From: Megaustenia siamemsis
Taxonomy: Eukaryota; Mollusca; Gastropoda; Stylommatophora; Ariophantidae
DNA length: 64,000 nt
NCBI GenBank assembly: GCA_032433765.1
Contig: JAVIAB010000101.1
Coordinates: forward strand, 64,947,640 to 65,011,639
Direction: 5' to 3'
Shown here: positions 11,294-22,084 of the stretch, piece by piece
Layout: each line of letters begins with the position of its first letter
How positions within the stretch are numbered: position 1 is the first letter of the stretch
Notes under the pieces: model-generated
What the model was told of the DNA's origin: nothing
The model's input: the letters and a program-made list of their open reading frames with translations, nothing else
Database searches by the model: none
Program-made: the position numbers and the translations under genes

Positions 11294-11805
11294 CTTCTTC
11301 TTCTTCTTCTATCCTTCCTCTGTTGCCGTTGGCGTCGAGGGGAGAAACAATCTGCGATTCTTTGCTCTTCTGTTGGCCTCTTCTGATGTTATTCCTCCTA
11401 GTGACTCTAGTATTTCCTTTATCCATCTCTTTCTCGGTCTTCCTCTTAATCTGGCGTTTTCGTAGCGTTTGTTTATGGCTCTTTGATTCATTGTTAGTTC
11501 TTTCTGTCTTGTTATGTGGCCGAACCAATTTATCTGTTGTTTCTTTATGTATTCGATGGCTGGTTCAATTTCTAGTTTCTTCCTCAAGTCAGTGTTTCTT
11601 ACTCTGTCCCTTAAGCTGTACCCTGTCATTCTTCTGACACATTTCATTTCGGTGGTCGTTATCTTTCTTATTGTTCTAGAGTCCAGCGTCCAATTCTGGC
11701 ACTGATAGCACAGAGTTGGTAGTAAAACTGATTTGTATATTGCCCTTTTTGATTCCGTAGTTATTGCTTTGTTTTGCAATAGTGTTGACACTTGGCCTAT
11801 AACTT
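11294..11805 (-). pseudogene. Family E LINE, C-terminal 3' fragment
   Basis: A 160-codon minus-strand frame (11791-11309) encodes the tail of an RTE-like LINE. It reads SKRAIYKSVLLPTLCYQCQNW, MKCVRRMTGYSLRDRVRN, QQINWFGHITR, LRGRPRKRWIKEILE and a final FLPSTPTA. A (GAA)n-type tail follows, abutting the duplicated aaaatcctaat. All RT catalytic blocks are missing. It lies back to back with a plus-strand family B 3' end, and both share one pair of flanking direct repeats. Confidence 0.85.
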
Positions 11806-11834
11806 GACTTGCTTTGTTACACCTTATATCTATC

Positions 11835-12375
11835 TCAACTTAGGCTATTCAAATCAAATGTACTATCAACCCTTACGTATGCGTGTGAAAGCTGGAAAAC
11901 AACAAGAGATATAGAAACAAAGTTGAACGCATTCGAAAATAAATGTCTAAGGAAAATACTTGGTATAGAATGGAACGAATTCAAAACAAACGAGGAAATT
12001 AGAGAAATCGCCAATCAACCACTAATATCTTCAGTAATAAAGAAAAGACGATGGTCATACGTTGGACATGTGATGAGAAGAGATAATAATCGAATAGCAA
12101 AGCAAGCCCTCATATGGGAAACAACAGGTAAAAGAAAAAGAGGAAGACCCAGGGAGACACTGAGAAGAACATTGATGAGAGAGGCAAGAGCAGCAGGAAT
12201 CGGCTCCCTCAATGAGATAGAACTGCTTGCACAGAACAGAGACAGATGGCGAGATTTGATAAAATATCTTTAAAAGAAAACTGCTAGAACAAAAATTCAT
12301 ATAGGAGAAGGTGTATCTTGGTCTACGCCCTATGGGCCGGTTACGGCTCGAAAGGTCAATAGATAGATAGATATC
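11835..12375 (+). pseudogene. Family B LINE, C-terminal 3' fragment
   Basis: The frame to 12273 reads KSNVLSTLTYACESWKTTRD, NAFENKCLRKILGIEWNEF, SSVIKKRRWSYVGHVMRRDN, GKRKRGRPRETLRRTL and a final NRDRWRDLIKYL. A 3' UTR and a short (ATAG)n tail near 12360 follow. It closely matches the C-terminus of the longer family B copy at 57369-57620 on the other strand. It has no RT core and is inactive on its own. Confidence 0.85.
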
Positions 12376-12402
12376 TATCTCGGTCTCTTGGTTCAAGACA
12401 AC

Positions 12403-12413
12403 GAAAAATCCTA
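12403..12413. repeat. 11-bp direct repeat, partner at 11283-11293
   Basis: AAAATCCTAAT occurs at both edges of the 1.1-kb E/B composite and differs from the other array units, which read aaaatcattat there. This is what a target-site duplication would look like. Confidence 0.75.
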
Positions 12414-12720
12414 ATGGAGGGAGGAAATACCAATACGAGGAAGAGAAATAAAATCATTATGGAGAGAGGAAATACCAATACGAGGAAGAGAAATAAAATC
12501 ATTATGGAGAGAGGAAATACCAATACGAGGAAGAGAAATAAAATCATTATGGAGAGAGGAAAAACCAATACGAGGAAGAGAAATAAAATCATTATGGAGA
12601 GAGGAAATACCAATACGAGGAAGAGAAATAAAATCATTATGGAGAGAGGAAATACCAATACGAGGAAGAGAAATAAAATCATTATGGAGAGAGGAAATAC
12701 TGATACGAGGAAGAGAGATG
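12414..12720. repeat. 45-bp tandem array, seven copies
   Basis: The unit is ggagagaggaaataccaata plus cgaggaagagaaataaaatcattat. Units start at 12414, 12459, 12504, 12549, 12594, 12639 and 12684. Because 45 is a multiple of three it encodes a repeating 15-residue peptide (MERGNTNTRKRNKII), which I take to be incidental. An eighth unit lies at 11249-11293. Confidence 0.95.
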
Positions 12721-12821
12721 AAGAGGAAGAGTAATGATGGAAAGAATCAGGAGTAGGAAATAAGGATCGGAGGAGAGGTAGAGGGTCAGGAGAAAATAGA
12801 TAAGAGAGGGAGTCAGAAAGA

Positions 12822-12930
12822 AGAGTCTAAGTCTAAAGGTTAGACGTCGGCCTATGAAGAAGAAGGTCCCGAGTTCGATCTCTAACACAGGCGGCAGAAA
12901 TACTTTAAAAAATCGAATCCGTGATTTATT
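12822..12930 (+). mobile_element. tRNA-derived SINE, head
   Basis: The segment from about 12822 reads gtctaaaggttagacgtcgg (A-box-like) and, at a tRNA-like spacing, ggtcccgagttcgatctc (canonical B box). Both pol III internal promoter elements are thus visible. The body beyond the head has been expanded into the 50-bp array at 12930-14130. The likely 3' part follows from 14131. It is not a functional tRNA gene, because the anticodon and acceptor arms are degenerate. Confidence 0.65.
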
Positions 12931-14130
12931 GGTGGCTTTACCTTCCACTGGTGTCTGTGTTGTGTCAGTCGATGCCATCTCGTGGCTTTACCTTCCATTG
13001 GTGTCTGTGTTGTGTCAGTCGATGCCATCTCGTGGCTTTACTTTCCACTGGTGTCTGTGTTGTGACAGTCGATACCATCTCGTGGATTTACCATCCAATG
13101 GTGTCTGTGTTGTGACAGTCGATGCCATCTCGTAGCTTTACCTTCCACTTGTGTCTGTGTTGTGACAGTTGATGCCATCTCGTAGCTTTACATTCCACTT
13201 GTGTCTGTGTTGTGACAGTCGATGCCATCTCGTAGCTTTACCTTCCACTTGTGTCTGTGTTGTGACAGTCGATGCCATCTCGTGGCTTTACCTTCCACTG
13301 GTGTCTGTGTTGTGTCAGTCGATGCCATCTCGTGGCTTTACCTTCCACTTGTGTCTGTGTTGTGACAGTCGATGCCATCTCGTGGCTTTACCTTCCACTG
13401 GTGTCTGTGTTGTGACAGCCGATGCCATCTCGTAGCTTTACCTTCCACTTGTGTCTGTGTTGTGACAGTCGATGCCATCTCGTGGCTTTACCTTCCACTG
13501 GTGTCTGTGTTGTGTCAGTCGATGCCATCTCGTAGCTTTACCTTCCACTTGTGTCTGTGTTGTGACAGTCGATGCCATCTCGTGGCTTTACCTTCCACTG
13601 GTGTCTGTGTTGTGTCAGTCGATGCCATCTCGTGGCTTTACCTTCCACTTGTGTCTGTGTTGTGACAGTCGATGCCATCTCGTGGCTTTACCTTCCACTG
13701 GTGTCTGTGTTGTGACAGCCGATGCCATCTCGTAGCTTTACCTTCCACTTGTGTCTGTGTTGTGACAGTCGATGCCATCTCGTGGCTTTACCTTCCACTG
13801 GTGTCTGTGTTGTGTCAGCCGATGCCATCTCGTGGCTTTACCTTCCATTGGTGTCTGTGTTGTGACAGCCGATGCCATCTCGTAGCTTTACCTTCCACTT
13901 GTGTCTGTGTTGTGACAGTCGATGCCATCTCGTGGCTTTACCTTCCACTGGTGTCTGTGTTGTGTCAGCCGATGCCATCTCGTGGCTTTACCTTCCACTG
14001 GTGTCTGTGTTGTGTCAGTCGATGCCATCTCGTGGCTTTACCTTCCACTGGTGTCTGTGTTGTGACAGCCGATGCCATATCGTGGCTTTACCTTCCACTG
14101 GTATCTGTGTTGTGTCAGCCGATGCCATCT
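12930..14130. repeat. 50-bp minisatellite, 24 copies, inside a SINE
   Basis: The unit is ggctttaccttccactggtg plus tctgtgttgtgacagtcgatgccatctcgt (50 bp). About 24 copies vary at a few positions (ggctt/agctt, gtgtca/gtgaca, gtcga/gccga). The variants form a higher-order pattern of alternating types. All three plus-strand frames stay open for long stretches because the unit has no stop in any frame. The array lies between a tRNA-like head and a SINE-like 3' segment. Confidence 0.93.
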
Positions 14131-14335
14131 CGGAAAGCGGCGAAAAACAGGATGTACACTCGCGCACGTTAAAGAACCCTTGGTAGTTAAAAGTCAAAAG
14201 AGTGGAACCAAAAATATGGCCGCTGTCCAGGCAAAAAATGGATAAGCAAATCTAGGCATTCATGCCGATACGGATGTTAAGGGCCGATACGGATGTTTAG
14301 GGCTGATACGGATGTTTAGGGTCGAACGGTTAAGA
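14131..14335 (+). mobile_element. SINE 3' segment and 20-bp repeats
   Basis: Directly after the last 50-bp unit comes ggaaagcggcgaaaaacagg and then actcgcgcacgttaaagaac. The gcacgttaaagaaccc motif is familiar from invertebrate SINE bodies (recollection, not checked). At 14268-14325 a unit of about 20 bp, gccgatacggatgtttaggg, is present three times. Confidence 0.5.
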
Positions 14336-14519
14336 TATCTCGAGTGGTGCCACAAACAGGGGACACAATTCATCCACGCCCATTTAATGGATGAAAACTG
14401 CGAAAAGCAGAAGAAACGCAGATGAGGAAGAAGAGGGACGGGAAAAGGAAAACAGAAAGTGAAAAAAGGTGGAAGAAAAACGTTTAGATTTTTGGGTCAA
14501 CATACTGAGAGTTTTATTC
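14336..14519. other. Unassigned purine-rich sequence
   Basis: No feature recognised beyond a purine-rich stretch at 14400-14490. Confidence 0.4.
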
Positions 14520-14760
14520 AAAATAAATCGGATAAACAAACTTATTAGACATGAGCAGACCTAGATGTTTAGACTCAGAACAGGTGATTGTGGCCTCAGT
14601 GCAGATCTACACAAGATAGCAATCAGTGACGTTGTGTAACATGTGACTGAGGAACAGCCAAACAAACTCCACAGCAAACACTACAAGACTGCATGGAAGA
14701 GACTGCAAGAGAACTACAAGAAATGGTTTCATCAACATCGAATACAACATGAATAGCGCT
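14520..14760 (+). pseudogene. Family H LINE, C-terminal fragment
   Basis: Split over several frames, the plus strand reads FRLRTGDCGLSADLHKIAIS, then a cysteine block and AKQTPQQTLQDCMEE. These correspond to the R-L-R-T-G block and C...H...C tail after RNase H. The nucleotide sequence is related to 10615-10770. The fragment is inactive. Confidence 0.5.
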
Positions 14761-15340
14761 TCAACTGTTTATGAGTTTTAGCTTATCGTCAACTACTTGC
14801 GGTGCAATTGTAATTAAATATGATATTTTTGTTTCCTCTTTAAAATCGCACGTTGCAGTCAATAGATATGTTGTTAAAACATTTGCTTATTCTAATGTTA
14901 CAACCAAGTACTTTTTTTTTCAAATTTGACCTGAAACGTGTTCTCGTAAACTCTAAAAATGTCAACAGTTTTGACATAGAAATGACACATGTGTCAAGTG
15001 ATTGAATAGCAGAATTGATGCACGTTTACATTACTATGATGTGACTCTTGGCATCGATAATGCAAATGCTATGAGTTAGAACTTGAAAAACTTCTTGAGA
15101 GGTTCTCGTTTGACAGGTTGAAACAGTAGAGTTTCAGTACAGTTTTATTTTGAAAAAGAAGCCACAAATATAACTTTTCGCGTTGTCTTTGTTCTAGCGC
15201 AATTTGCGAAGGTTTGCTCCAGTGGTGATAGTTTCAATAATATGTCAGATACACACAAGCGCTTTACAATTAATGACATATTATGTTGTTATCAGTATAA
15301 GTGTGTCACTATTTCTCAAGTAGTCACCATCCAATCCATA
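14761..15340. other. Unassigned sequence
   Basis: AT-rich; no coding similarity, tandem repeat or terminal repeat seen. Confidence 0.4.
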
Positions 15341-16090
15341 AAAACGCTAAAGACGGATAAATTGTTGCATTCCGTCAATGAAGAAACCAGACGTCATATT
15401 CCGATACCAGATACACACAGCTGCTTACACCTACCCGCCAGAAGCGTACTGGTGTCCATTCAAGGTGTTCATTCAGCTCCGGGATAGAGAAGGAAACACC
15501 AGGTGATTGCAGAGTGTTGTCCGGTGGGTGTGGTTAAATGTGGAACTTGAGATGCACGGTACAGCCACTGCTTGTCGACTTATATATCTGTGAGCATTGA
15601 CGTGATGAAGATTGTCGTGTTTGACTGGATGAATACGCAACAACTGTGAGCTGAGATTCTGCAACATTGACGCATGGCAATCCGAGATATCGTACTTCCG
15701 TGTTACAAAAACATATTTGTGAACTACGCCCTCGCAGTCTTACAATATGGCCATACTCACTTTTCCCATCGAATCGGTGTTTATAAAATGTCGAGGTAGT
15801 TGTGTCCTTATATCTATCCATAGCCTGGTGCTTGTTTTCTAGGTCATAGTGATGTGCTCATGATTTGTCGCAAGTGACAATTTAGTGACGAGAGACTTAG
15901 CCTTTCTATTGATATTGTGTCACATGGCCCAGACACACTAAATGTCGGTGCTATTTCATTTATCTTCTGCTGTGTACATGAGTCAAGTTCCTGACAATCG
16001 CCGCTAAATTCCCTAATAGTTATCTTCTTAATGATTATTACAACATCGGTGCCATCTCGGAGTGCTGTTTTCAGAGTTACAGATTTGGGG
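15340..16090 (-). pseudogene. Mariner-type (Tc1/mariner) transposase relic
   Basis: On the minus strand several frames together show a mariner-like order. SMGKVSMAIL and DCEGVVHKYVFV (catalytic core strand) come first. LLRIHPVKHDNLHHVNAHRY follows, where functional proteins have a His-His-Asp-Asn-Ala block, so the second catalytic Asp reads Val here. Near 15350-15480 come LEWTPV and FFIDGMQQF, resembling the family's C-terminal DGI-K-L-RW segment. Stops and at least two frameshifts break it. No terminal inverted repeats could be located. The family is known for a DD34D triad; this copy could not be active. The assignment rests on pattern order rather than on any long match. Confidence 0.5.
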
Positions 16091-16485
16091 GCAACATATT
16101 TTCACACCACACTTGTATCGTAAGGAAGCAGGTGAATCAATGACAAAGGAACAGAGCATTTGCAATAATATGTGTGACGTCAAGCAATATCAATGATGAA
16201 TTACATATAACAGATACAAATTGTGTTCGTCCTATATATTGTAAACGGTAATTACTCATACACGCATATCTCACAGTAGTGAGAACATGTTGCCTAAACT
16301 AACATCCCATCTATTTTATTCTTCTAGATTGTTTATTGTGCAGAGAGGGTAATATCATTCTGATGTAAAACGATCAATATATGTTAACCGTATGTGCTCT
16401 TAACATATCGTGACCATCTAGATGTTTTAACGACTTATGGAAATAACTAGAACTTAATAGAAGTTCAGTTCTTGTAAATTGATCA
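16091..16485. other. Unassigned sequence
   Basis: Nothing recognised; possibly the flank of the mariner relic. Confidence 0.35.
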
Positions 16486-16487
16486 TA

Positions 16488-16615
16488 AGCAATGACATTC
16501 ACCATTTTTGGGCAGGCATTGAAAAGGAACAACTGCAACGTGCTGTGACAGCTGGAAATATTGAAGGGGAAAGTGGATCAGGAAAAAAGAGGAACAATAA
16601 AGGACTATTTAAGAA

Positions 16616-16656
<41 letters not shown>
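16488..16656 (+). pseudogene. Family G-like LINE tail ending in poly(T)
   Basis: The plus strand reads FTIFGQALKRNN, then in a shifted frame QRAVTAGNIEGE and GKKRNNKGLFKK, a basic C-terminal tail of an RTE-like LINE. A run of about 39 T residues (16618-16656) follows. Confidence 0.5.
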
Positions 16657-16657
<1 letters not shown>

Positions 16658-16683
16658 TAAAAGGTCACCCACAACATTTAAAA

Positions 16684-16768
16684 GATGTACACAACGATTG
16701 CACATGCTGATGTACACAACGATTACACATGCTGATGTACATAACAATTACACATGCTGATGTAGACA
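16684..16768. repeat. 25-bp repeat, about 3.4 copies
   Basis: The unit acacaacgattacacatgct plus gatgt is repeated with one or two changes per copy. Confidence 0.85.
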
Positions 16769-16974
16769 ATTATATAGAGACATGATCACCAATGCTAACA
16801 AACACGATACTTAATAATGATGATAATGACAAAGTATTGTGAAGTGATGACAGCCTAATGTTTACTTTTGGAGTGCTCTTCCCATGAAGTCACGTATGTA
16901 TCTAGCTTCTGAATGTCGACCTTCCAAACTGTCATTGCCATGAGGTTAGTTATTGATTTATTTGTTGGTTATCA
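16769..16974. other. Unassigned sequence
   Basis: No feature recognised. Confidence 0.35.
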
Positions 16975-17590
16975 TGATTGTACCCCGAACATGTTCGAAG
17001 ATGCAGCATGTCCCGTCCAATAGCTGCCGACACCAGCTCCGTTTTGCTTGATACGTCCACTAAGCCTCTCGTTTGAGGCTGTTCCTCTCTTTACTCCCAT
17101 TTACTTCATCCGAAAGACTCCACGTTTCCCATGCTCAACGAATCATTCAGTATAGAGGCGTGGGTTTAGTTTTGTGACTCGAACTAGATGACTATCTTGG
17201 TCACTGCCATCATCTCCATTGTCATGCTACTCGTGGTCATAACGAAAGAGCCGCTGTCCTCTTTGACTGTCTAGCCCGCAGATCGTGTAGTTAATGCCCA
17301 TGTACTCCGCTGGTGTTGTATTACGGATCCGTCTGTATAGATGACTGCATCTGCCTCGTCGGTGTTATCCAAAATGAGAGCGTTGATCTGCGCGTCAAAC
17401 ACGAATAGAATCTGCTCCCGGCACTTCTCTATGAGTGTAACAATACACAAGAATGTGCTTCCTAATGACTCAGATACCGATATCCACTCCTCGTCAGTGT
17501 TGATACTGGCAAGCCCATATACCTGTTTGATAACATCTGCGCGGACCAACCATGATTTGCCTCCTCTTAGAATGTCATCTATCAGTTAAA
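16975..17590 (-). pseudogene. Family C LINE, RNase H region with internal deletion
   Basis: The minus strand gives VIKQVYGLASINTDEEWISV (17549 inwards), then AVIYTDGSVIQHQRSTWAL with the first RNase H Asp. A damaged stretch and the C-terminal block with LSGRIKQ and a CSE-like end follow. Compared with the copy at 34263-35136, the middle of RNase H around 17100-17140 has been lost. It is a relic. Confidence 0.75.
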
Positions 17591-18169
17591 GTCTTTGTTT
17601 ACTTCCTAATTCCGCCACCTTTCATTTAGTCCAGCTCGAAATGTTTCTTGCATTGATTTTTTAACTTGTGATTTAATGTATAAAGAAAAAGAGCGTAGGT
17701 CAATATACGGACTGAAACAAGAGTTAGATGCACACGGTCATGAACAGTTTATAAACAAGGGGTGTTTTCTGGATATTGTTAATGTTGAAGAATAAACAAT
17801 GTAGCGTTTCAGTCTCGGGCTTCAAGAATAAAACAACAGAACACAAATAAATATAGGGAAGACCGTAACAAAGATGCACATGCTTACCTGTTAGATAGAA
17901 TATTGATAGACACGACCCAGAGATAATTTAGAGTAAAAAAGAGAAAAAAGATTAAGAACGGACGGTGGTTAATAGTAATGGATAAATCGTCTATGTAGTT
18001 AGATAAGTACGGTCTAAGTGATTAGGACATTTCAACATTGTGATACTTTCAAGTAAATGGTTTGTTTTGCCGTGTACCATTTACACCTTCATGTGAACAT
18101 TTACTTTTTAGATGGAATAAGTACCTAGTCAACTATGATTTAGCTTAGTTCAGATACCGGATCATTCTC
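17591..18169. other. Unassigned sequence
   Basis: AT-rich, no coding similarity or repeats seen. Confidence 0.4.
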
Positions 18170-18810
18170 GCTACACTTCAGACACGCCCATAAGTGTTAG
18201 ATCTCCCTCCAGGTATACCTCTCACCGTGGAGACTGATTACTCCAGTCCTGTGTTCATTTGTTATTTTTCTGTGTCTTCTCTCAAAGCTATCATTTCTGG
18301 CGTCTCCGGGTTTGACAAATGTTCAGGCAGTCTGGGTATGGTTGTAGATTCATGATCATTGACTGACTCATTACTCGCTCTACCTCACTCATGTAATGTT
18401 CACGCATTATAGGTATGGTTGTAGCTTCATGATCATTGCCTAAATCATTACTCGCTCTACCTCTCTCATGTAATGTTCACGCAGTGTGAATATGGTTGTA
18501 GATTCATGATCTTTGACTTAATCATTACTGGTTCTACATCTCTCATGTAATGTCCATGCAGTCCGAGTATGGTTGTAGATTCATGATCATTGCCTGAATC
18601 ATTACTCGCTCTACCTATCTCATGTAATGTTCACGCAGTCTGAGTATGGTTGTAGATTCATAATCATTGCCTCAATCATTACTCGCCCTACCTCTCTCAG
18701 CGCATTCAGAATGTCAGCACAGGCAATTACACGTTCACCATCCACGGCAGCCCGCCAGCTCGATAATTTGCTTTGAATCCAGAGTGTACAGTGACGAATA
18801 TTGAACATAT
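18170..18810 (-). pseudogene. Family C LINE fragment containing a 77-bp array
   Basis: The 18620-18808 minus-strand frame reads SSWRAAVDGERVIACADIL then NALREVGRVMIEAM. This corresponds to the family C segment near 34500-34600 (INALRDVGRAHD). The sequence encoding the end of this block is repeated five times (18300-18700). At the left end the C-terminal region resumes as a degenerate segment (18170-18300). Confidence 0.65.
18300..18700. repeat. 77-bp minisatellite, five copies, derived from a LINE
   Basis: The marker ggttgtagattcatg recurs at 18339, 18417, 18494, 18571 and 18648, a spacing of 77-78 bp. Each unit contains ctcgctctacctctctcatg, which is family C coding sequence on the minus strand. 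Confidence 0.9.
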
Positions 18811-18826
18811 ACCAGTCATTCCTACG

Positions 18827-19430
18827 TTATTTAGTAACATAAACCACTGCGATCTTTAGTAGAAATAAGCCAGTGTATTCTTTAGTAACATAAACCACTG
18901 TGTTCTTTAGTAGAAATAAGCCACTGTATTCTTTAGTAACATAAACCACTGTGATCTTTAGTAGAAATAAACCACTGTATTCTTTAGTAACATAAACCAC
19001 TGTGTTCTTTAGTGGAAATAAGCCACTGTAATCTTTAGTAACACCAACCACTGATGCTCTTTAATAACACCAACCATTGTACTCTATAGTGACACCAACC
19101 ACTGTGTTCTTTAGTGACACCAACCACTGTGTTCTTTAGTAGAAATAAACCAATGTGTTCTTTAGTAATACCAAGCACAGTGTTCTTTAGTAACACCAAC
19201 GACTGTGTTCTTTAGTAACACCAACCATTGTGTTCTTTATTAAGACCAACCACTGCGTTCTTTAGTAACAACAACCACTGTCTTCTTTAGTGACACCAAA
19301 CACTATGGTCTTTAGTAACACCAACCACGGTGTTCTTTAGTACCACCAACCAATGAGTTCTTTACTAACACCAACCACTATGTTCTTTACTGAGACCAAC
19401 CACTATGTTCTTTAGCAACACCAACTATGA
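18827..19430. repeat. 25/26-bp minisatellite, about 24 copies
   Basis: The unit is ttctttagtaacaccaacca plus ctgtg. In the left third a 25-bp unit (agtaacataaaccactg) alternates with a 26-bp unit (agtagaaataagccactg), giving a 51-bp dimer. That dimer is why a 17-residue peptide repeat is open on the minus strand. Confidence 0.92.
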
Positions 19431-20035
19431 TCTCTCTAGAAAACAATAGTTTTGAGAGAATATTCTCTTTATGCAACAGCTTTAATCTTTCATTTCAGAT
19501 TGCAAATCAAACTTTATGGGTAAGTAATGTTAACATTAAAAATGGGATTTTTGTGTGTGCAAAAGAAACCTCGAAACTGTTCACTCATTACCATGTACAG
19601 TTTTAACACTCAGCCAATCAAGATAAAGTTGATAATCATGCACTGATGTTTGCAGCCTGGATAACCAGCCTTGTCATGTGATAATTAATGTATTATTTCT
19701 GATTTGTGTAATAATCAGACATTATGTTATAATGGTAATAGTCGGCTACTGTGAGCCATAATTATACAAGCATCCATCTTCTGTTGATGTACCAAACGTT
19801 ATGTCAAGTTCAAAGGACACAAAGAACATTCACCCACTTGTTGACCATGTGTGACAGGGGAAGCTTATATGGGCTTTTCCTGTTTTGTCTTTTAGTACAG
19901 AGCATTAAGTTCGTGACACATTGGCTCGATGTTTATTTCTCGCATAAGTGGTGGGGAGGTTAGGGCACAACATTTTTGACAATCTCTTTTTCTATGTTAC
20001 TGTATATTGCACTACACCTTGCATTTGACACATAG
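19431..20035. other. Unassigned sequence
   Basis: No feature recognised; a 70-codon plus-strand frame at 19751-19963 resembles nothing I know. Confidence 0.4.
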
Positions 20036-20039
20036 CATG

Positions 20040-20101
20040 ACACTTTTCTTTCTCTCCCTCTCTCTCTCTCACTATCTCTCTCACTATCTCTCTCTCTATC
20101 T

Positions 20102-20142
<41 letters not shown>
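20040..20142. repeat. CT-rich and TA microsatellite
   Basis: A (tctc)n run is followed by (ta)n to 20141. Confidence 0.9.
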
Positions 20143-20143
<1 letters not shown>

Positions 20144-20144
20144 C

Positions 20145-22082
20145 AGTCATTCTCTCCGGAGAGAGTAATGAAAGAGTTGATAAACATATTGACTGGCCAA
20201 GAACACACACATCATTATTATAGGAAATACCTAGTTTATGCAACACCCAAGACGTCTATGGATATAGCAAAACCCAGGAAAGAACAGGCGTAATCGAATT
20301 GATTATAAAATGATAAACAACATATTTAGAAACAGTCTGGTGTGTGAACACTACACCAGGGGTCGATTGAAGTACCGATCATGTACCAGTTGTTGGAAAA
20401 CTTAGAATTAAATTAAAAACAGCAAAACGAGCATCAGTTACCATCAAGTTAAATTTAGATTTACTTTATTCAGACAAGAGGTTCTATCTATTTCTCTTTC
20501 GTTCGCCTGAAGTATTGTCTATATCTGCAATGTCATTTCATGTATACATTTTACTGTCTTTTGTAATTCTTGCAGTAGCCCATATAGTTTTGTTTTTATT
20601 GTTGCATTTGTGAGTCAATGAAATCAAACATCAACTTTCATTGCATTGCCTAAAATGAATGGTGCAGTTGAATGCAGTGACTTTAGAACAATAAACCAAA
20701 TGCGCATTGTTACAAAAACGTGATAAAAGTTATACAGGGAAGAATTCATAATAAAATCAATACTGAATTAGATGTGCAGAAATTTGGATTTAGGGAAAAT
20801 AGTGGGACAAAAGAAGACATATTCTGCATGAGAACATCAATTGAAAATTACACAGAAGTAAACAAACAAATATATGCCTCCTTCATAGACTACACCAAAG
20901 CTTTTGATATATTACACCATAAACAGCTTATAGAATGCCTAAAATAGATACATATAGATGACATGGACTTACGACTAATATGTAATATATTTTGGGAACA
21001 AATAGCAATAATAACATATAACAAAGAGACCTCTACACCCATTGATATAAAAATAGGAGTAAGACAGGGATACATCATATCACCAAACTTGTTCAATCGA
21101 TACACTGAGAAAATCTTTAAAAACATCACAGAGATGCCAGGCCCACGAATTAATGGAAAGATAATCAGCAACCAAAGATATGCTGACGATACTGTACTAC
21201 TAGCAGAAAATCCTAAAGATCTACAACAATTATTTAATAAAATAAATATGACAAGTAAAAAATATGGACTAGATATGAATACCAAAAAGACTAAAACTAT
21301 GATCATATACAAAGAAAATACTCAAAATCCACAAGTGGATATAAAAAGTGAAAGAATAGACCTGGAGACAGTTCAGAAATACAACTACCTTGGACATACT
21401 ATAACCAGTGATGGAAAGTGTTAAACTGAAATAAACAAAAGAATAGGAATGGCAAAAAGTAATTTTAATGTCATGAAGAACATACTAACATCAAAACAAA
21501 TATCTCCAGAGATAAAACTAAGAATAGCAAAATAAAGAACTAAAGGCATCGAGATGCGTAGAGATGCGAAGCTGCTGTAAAGCTGATGATAATAGCAATA
21601 CTGAAATAAAAGAAGAAAAACAGTGGTATGGTGACAGCGAATAGCAAAATGTTATGTCTTCTCAACATTCCTTTATGGCGTAGAAACGTTTACATTAGAC
21701 AAGAAAACAGAACATAGAATTAAATCCTTTGAAATGTGATATATAGAAGAATATGTAGAATTGTATGGAAGGAAAAGAAAAGAAATGATGAAATGATGTC
21801 TTAAAACAATTTTAAAAAAAAAGAGAACTACTAATCACAATTCAAACAAGACAAATGCGATTTGTGTGCCATTTCAAAAGACACAACAACCTACTAAAAG
21901 TAATCCTGGAGGTGAAAATACAAGATAAAAGAGGCACTGGCAGACCAAGACTAACTAAGGGCGAGGTGCATCAAAAGATGGACAAATCAGCATATGACAA
22001 CCAGCGCCATCAAAGCAAGAGACAGAACAGAATGGCGCTCCATGGTAGCCAACCTTCGCTGCGGAGATGGCATTTGATGATG
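20145..22082 (+). pseudogene. RTE-like LINE (family D/F type), degenerate, plus strand
   Basis: In order: an endonuclease C-terminal block at 20150-20460 (NERVDKHIDWPRTHT, then ASVTIKLNLDLL); an interruption at 20484-20592; the RT start near 20640 (TFIALPKMNGAVECSDFRTI); 20720-20947 with FGFRENSGTKEDIFCMRTSI and the first palm block SFIDYTKAFDILHHKQL; 20963-21424 with GVRQGYIISPNLFNRYTEKI, the catalytic block RYADDTVLLAEN, and KYNYLGHTITSDGKC. After a stop at 21422 a broken thumb follows, then the basic C-terminal tail to 22080 with an ATG-rich end. RT catalytic residues (Asp in IDY, YADD) are preserved, but stops, frameshifts and loss of the endonuclease core make it dead. Confidence 0.88.
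20484..20592 (-). mobile_element. Family A LINE, 3' terminal 105 bp
   Basis: The reverse complement reads ctgcaagaattacaaaagac and cattgcagatatagacaata, then ttcaggcgaacgaaaga and a short gatag tail. It matches the last coding bases and 3' UTR of the intact element at 53690-53790. It is a strongly 5'-truncated copy inserted in the RTE-like LINE around it. Confidence 0.88.
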
Positions 22083-22084
22083 AT

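Noticed and set aside
12822..12890. A functional tRNA gene
   Set aside because: The A and B boxes are present but the acceptor and anticodon arms do not form a proper cloverleaf, and a SINE body follows.
12854..14186. Several Cys-rich frames of 60-166 codons
   Set aside because: They follow the 50-bp repeat in three frames; no signal peptide or start context argues for a gene.
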